Shown here: positions 63,855-64,000 of the stretch, piece after piece
How positions within the stretch are numbered: position 1 is the first letter of the stretch
How the letters are laid out: each line of letters starts with the position of its first letter
Origin: Planctomycetaceae bacterium
GTDB lineage: Bacteria; Planctomycetota; Planctomycetia; Pirellulales; Pirellulaceae
Assembly (NCBI GenBank): GCA_027487485.1
Contig: JAIYDN010000049.1
Coordinates: forward strand, 186,001 to 250,000
DNA: 64,000 bases
Reading direction: 5' to 3'
The notes under the pieces: generated by a model
Seen by the model: the letters and a program-made list of their open reading frames with translations, nothing else
What the model was told of the DNA's origin: nothing
Database searches by the model: none
Translations under genes and position numbers: made by a program

Positions 63855-64000
63855 ATGCCCTCAGGTAAGGAAGTCATGGCAGGCCGCCGAAACGCAGGCG
63901 CCAGCAGCGGTAGCACCACCAAAAAGAACGCTTTCTGTTCCTTTTGTCGCAAAAGCTATCGCGATGTTGGTCCGCTGGTCGAAGGACCAGGCGATGTGTA
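63855..64000 (+). CDS. clpX: ATP-dependent Clp protease ATP-binding subunit ClpX, N-terminal fragment
   Basis: 48 codons from ATG 63855 run off the right edge, preceded by AAGGAG with a six-base spacer. The zinc-binding domain opens with NAFCSFCRKSYRDVGPLVEG. Its C28 and C31, and the CSFC...SxRxVxxLxxGP pattern, are typical of ClpX; the second cysteine pair lies outside the window. It unfolds substrates for ClpP. clpP is not immediately upstream. Confidence 0.85.
   Translation, partial: MPSGKEVMAGRRNAGASSGSTTKKNAFCSFCRKSYRDVGPLVEGPGDV

Overview
The window looks like the chromosome of a planctomycete of the Pirellulaceae / Rhodopirellula type. The evidence is gene content. There are DUF1549/DUF1553 'planctomycete cytochrome' proteins, a DUF1501 protein, a PVC-type haem-binding dehydrogenase-like protein, a DUF1559 pseudopilin-like protein, a sulfatase, a dockerin-bearing giant surface protein with the planctomycete 'LESLEKRQLMAAD'-type N-terminus, a formaldehyde-activating enzyme, and short REP-like and 'GAACACCGAA'-type intergenic repeats. 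Nothing in the window looks like a prophage, transposon, CRISPR array, rRNA or tRNA. Two genes are cut by the edges: a HAD phosphatase (left) and clpX (right).

Region by region. 1-7.4 kb is housekeeping: HAD phosphatase, a DUF2237 protein next to kbl, sulfate activation (cysD-cysNC), a degenerate J-domain-like protein and a dCTP deaminase. 7.4-12.5 kb is a translationally coupled SbcD-like nuclease / YhaN-like membrane-associated SMC ATPase pair. 12.9-18.9 kb is an exported cytochrome / DUF3500 / DUF1501 group plus a 49-residue membrane protein. 19.3-24 kb is the giant surface protein. 24.5-27.3 kb holds an Asn/Pro-rich single-pass protein and an anti-sigma-like membrane protein. 27.4-31.7 kb is a tight minus-strand cassette: HemN-family radical SAM protein, H-protein-like lipoyl carrier, two-cluster ferredoxin and CbiET. 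A flavoprotein runs divergently from it. 33-36 kb holds a secreted hypothetical protein, a sulfatase and a flavin reductase. 36.2-44.7 kb is a five-gene minus-strand operon: EF-hand-tagged membrane-fusion adaptor, ABC ATPase, FtsX-like permease, a large secreted protein, and a cytochrome/WD40/coiled-coil protein. 44.8-47.4 kb holds a DUF1559 protein, a BtaB-like methyltransferase and fae. 47.8-54.6 kb holds a Gly/Met-rich exported protein, an NRDE protein, FabH and the PVC haem protein. 54.8-58.9 kb encodes BamA as two separate proteins (five POTRA domains, then a beta-barrel), followed by scpA. The right end has LarC, two membrane or methyltransferase genes, a small membrane protein and the start of clpX.

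Four observations stand out. (1) BamA is split, and each half carries its own signal peptide. (2) The radical SAM / H-protein / ferredoxin / CbiET cassette has no glycine-cleavage partners in the window and could be an undescribed redox or tetrapyrrole system. (3) An ABC exporter operon carries an EF-hand-tagged adaptor and a cytochrome/WD40 protein. (4) Two families of short palindromic dispersed repeats are present. All functional statements come from reading motifs; no database search was run.
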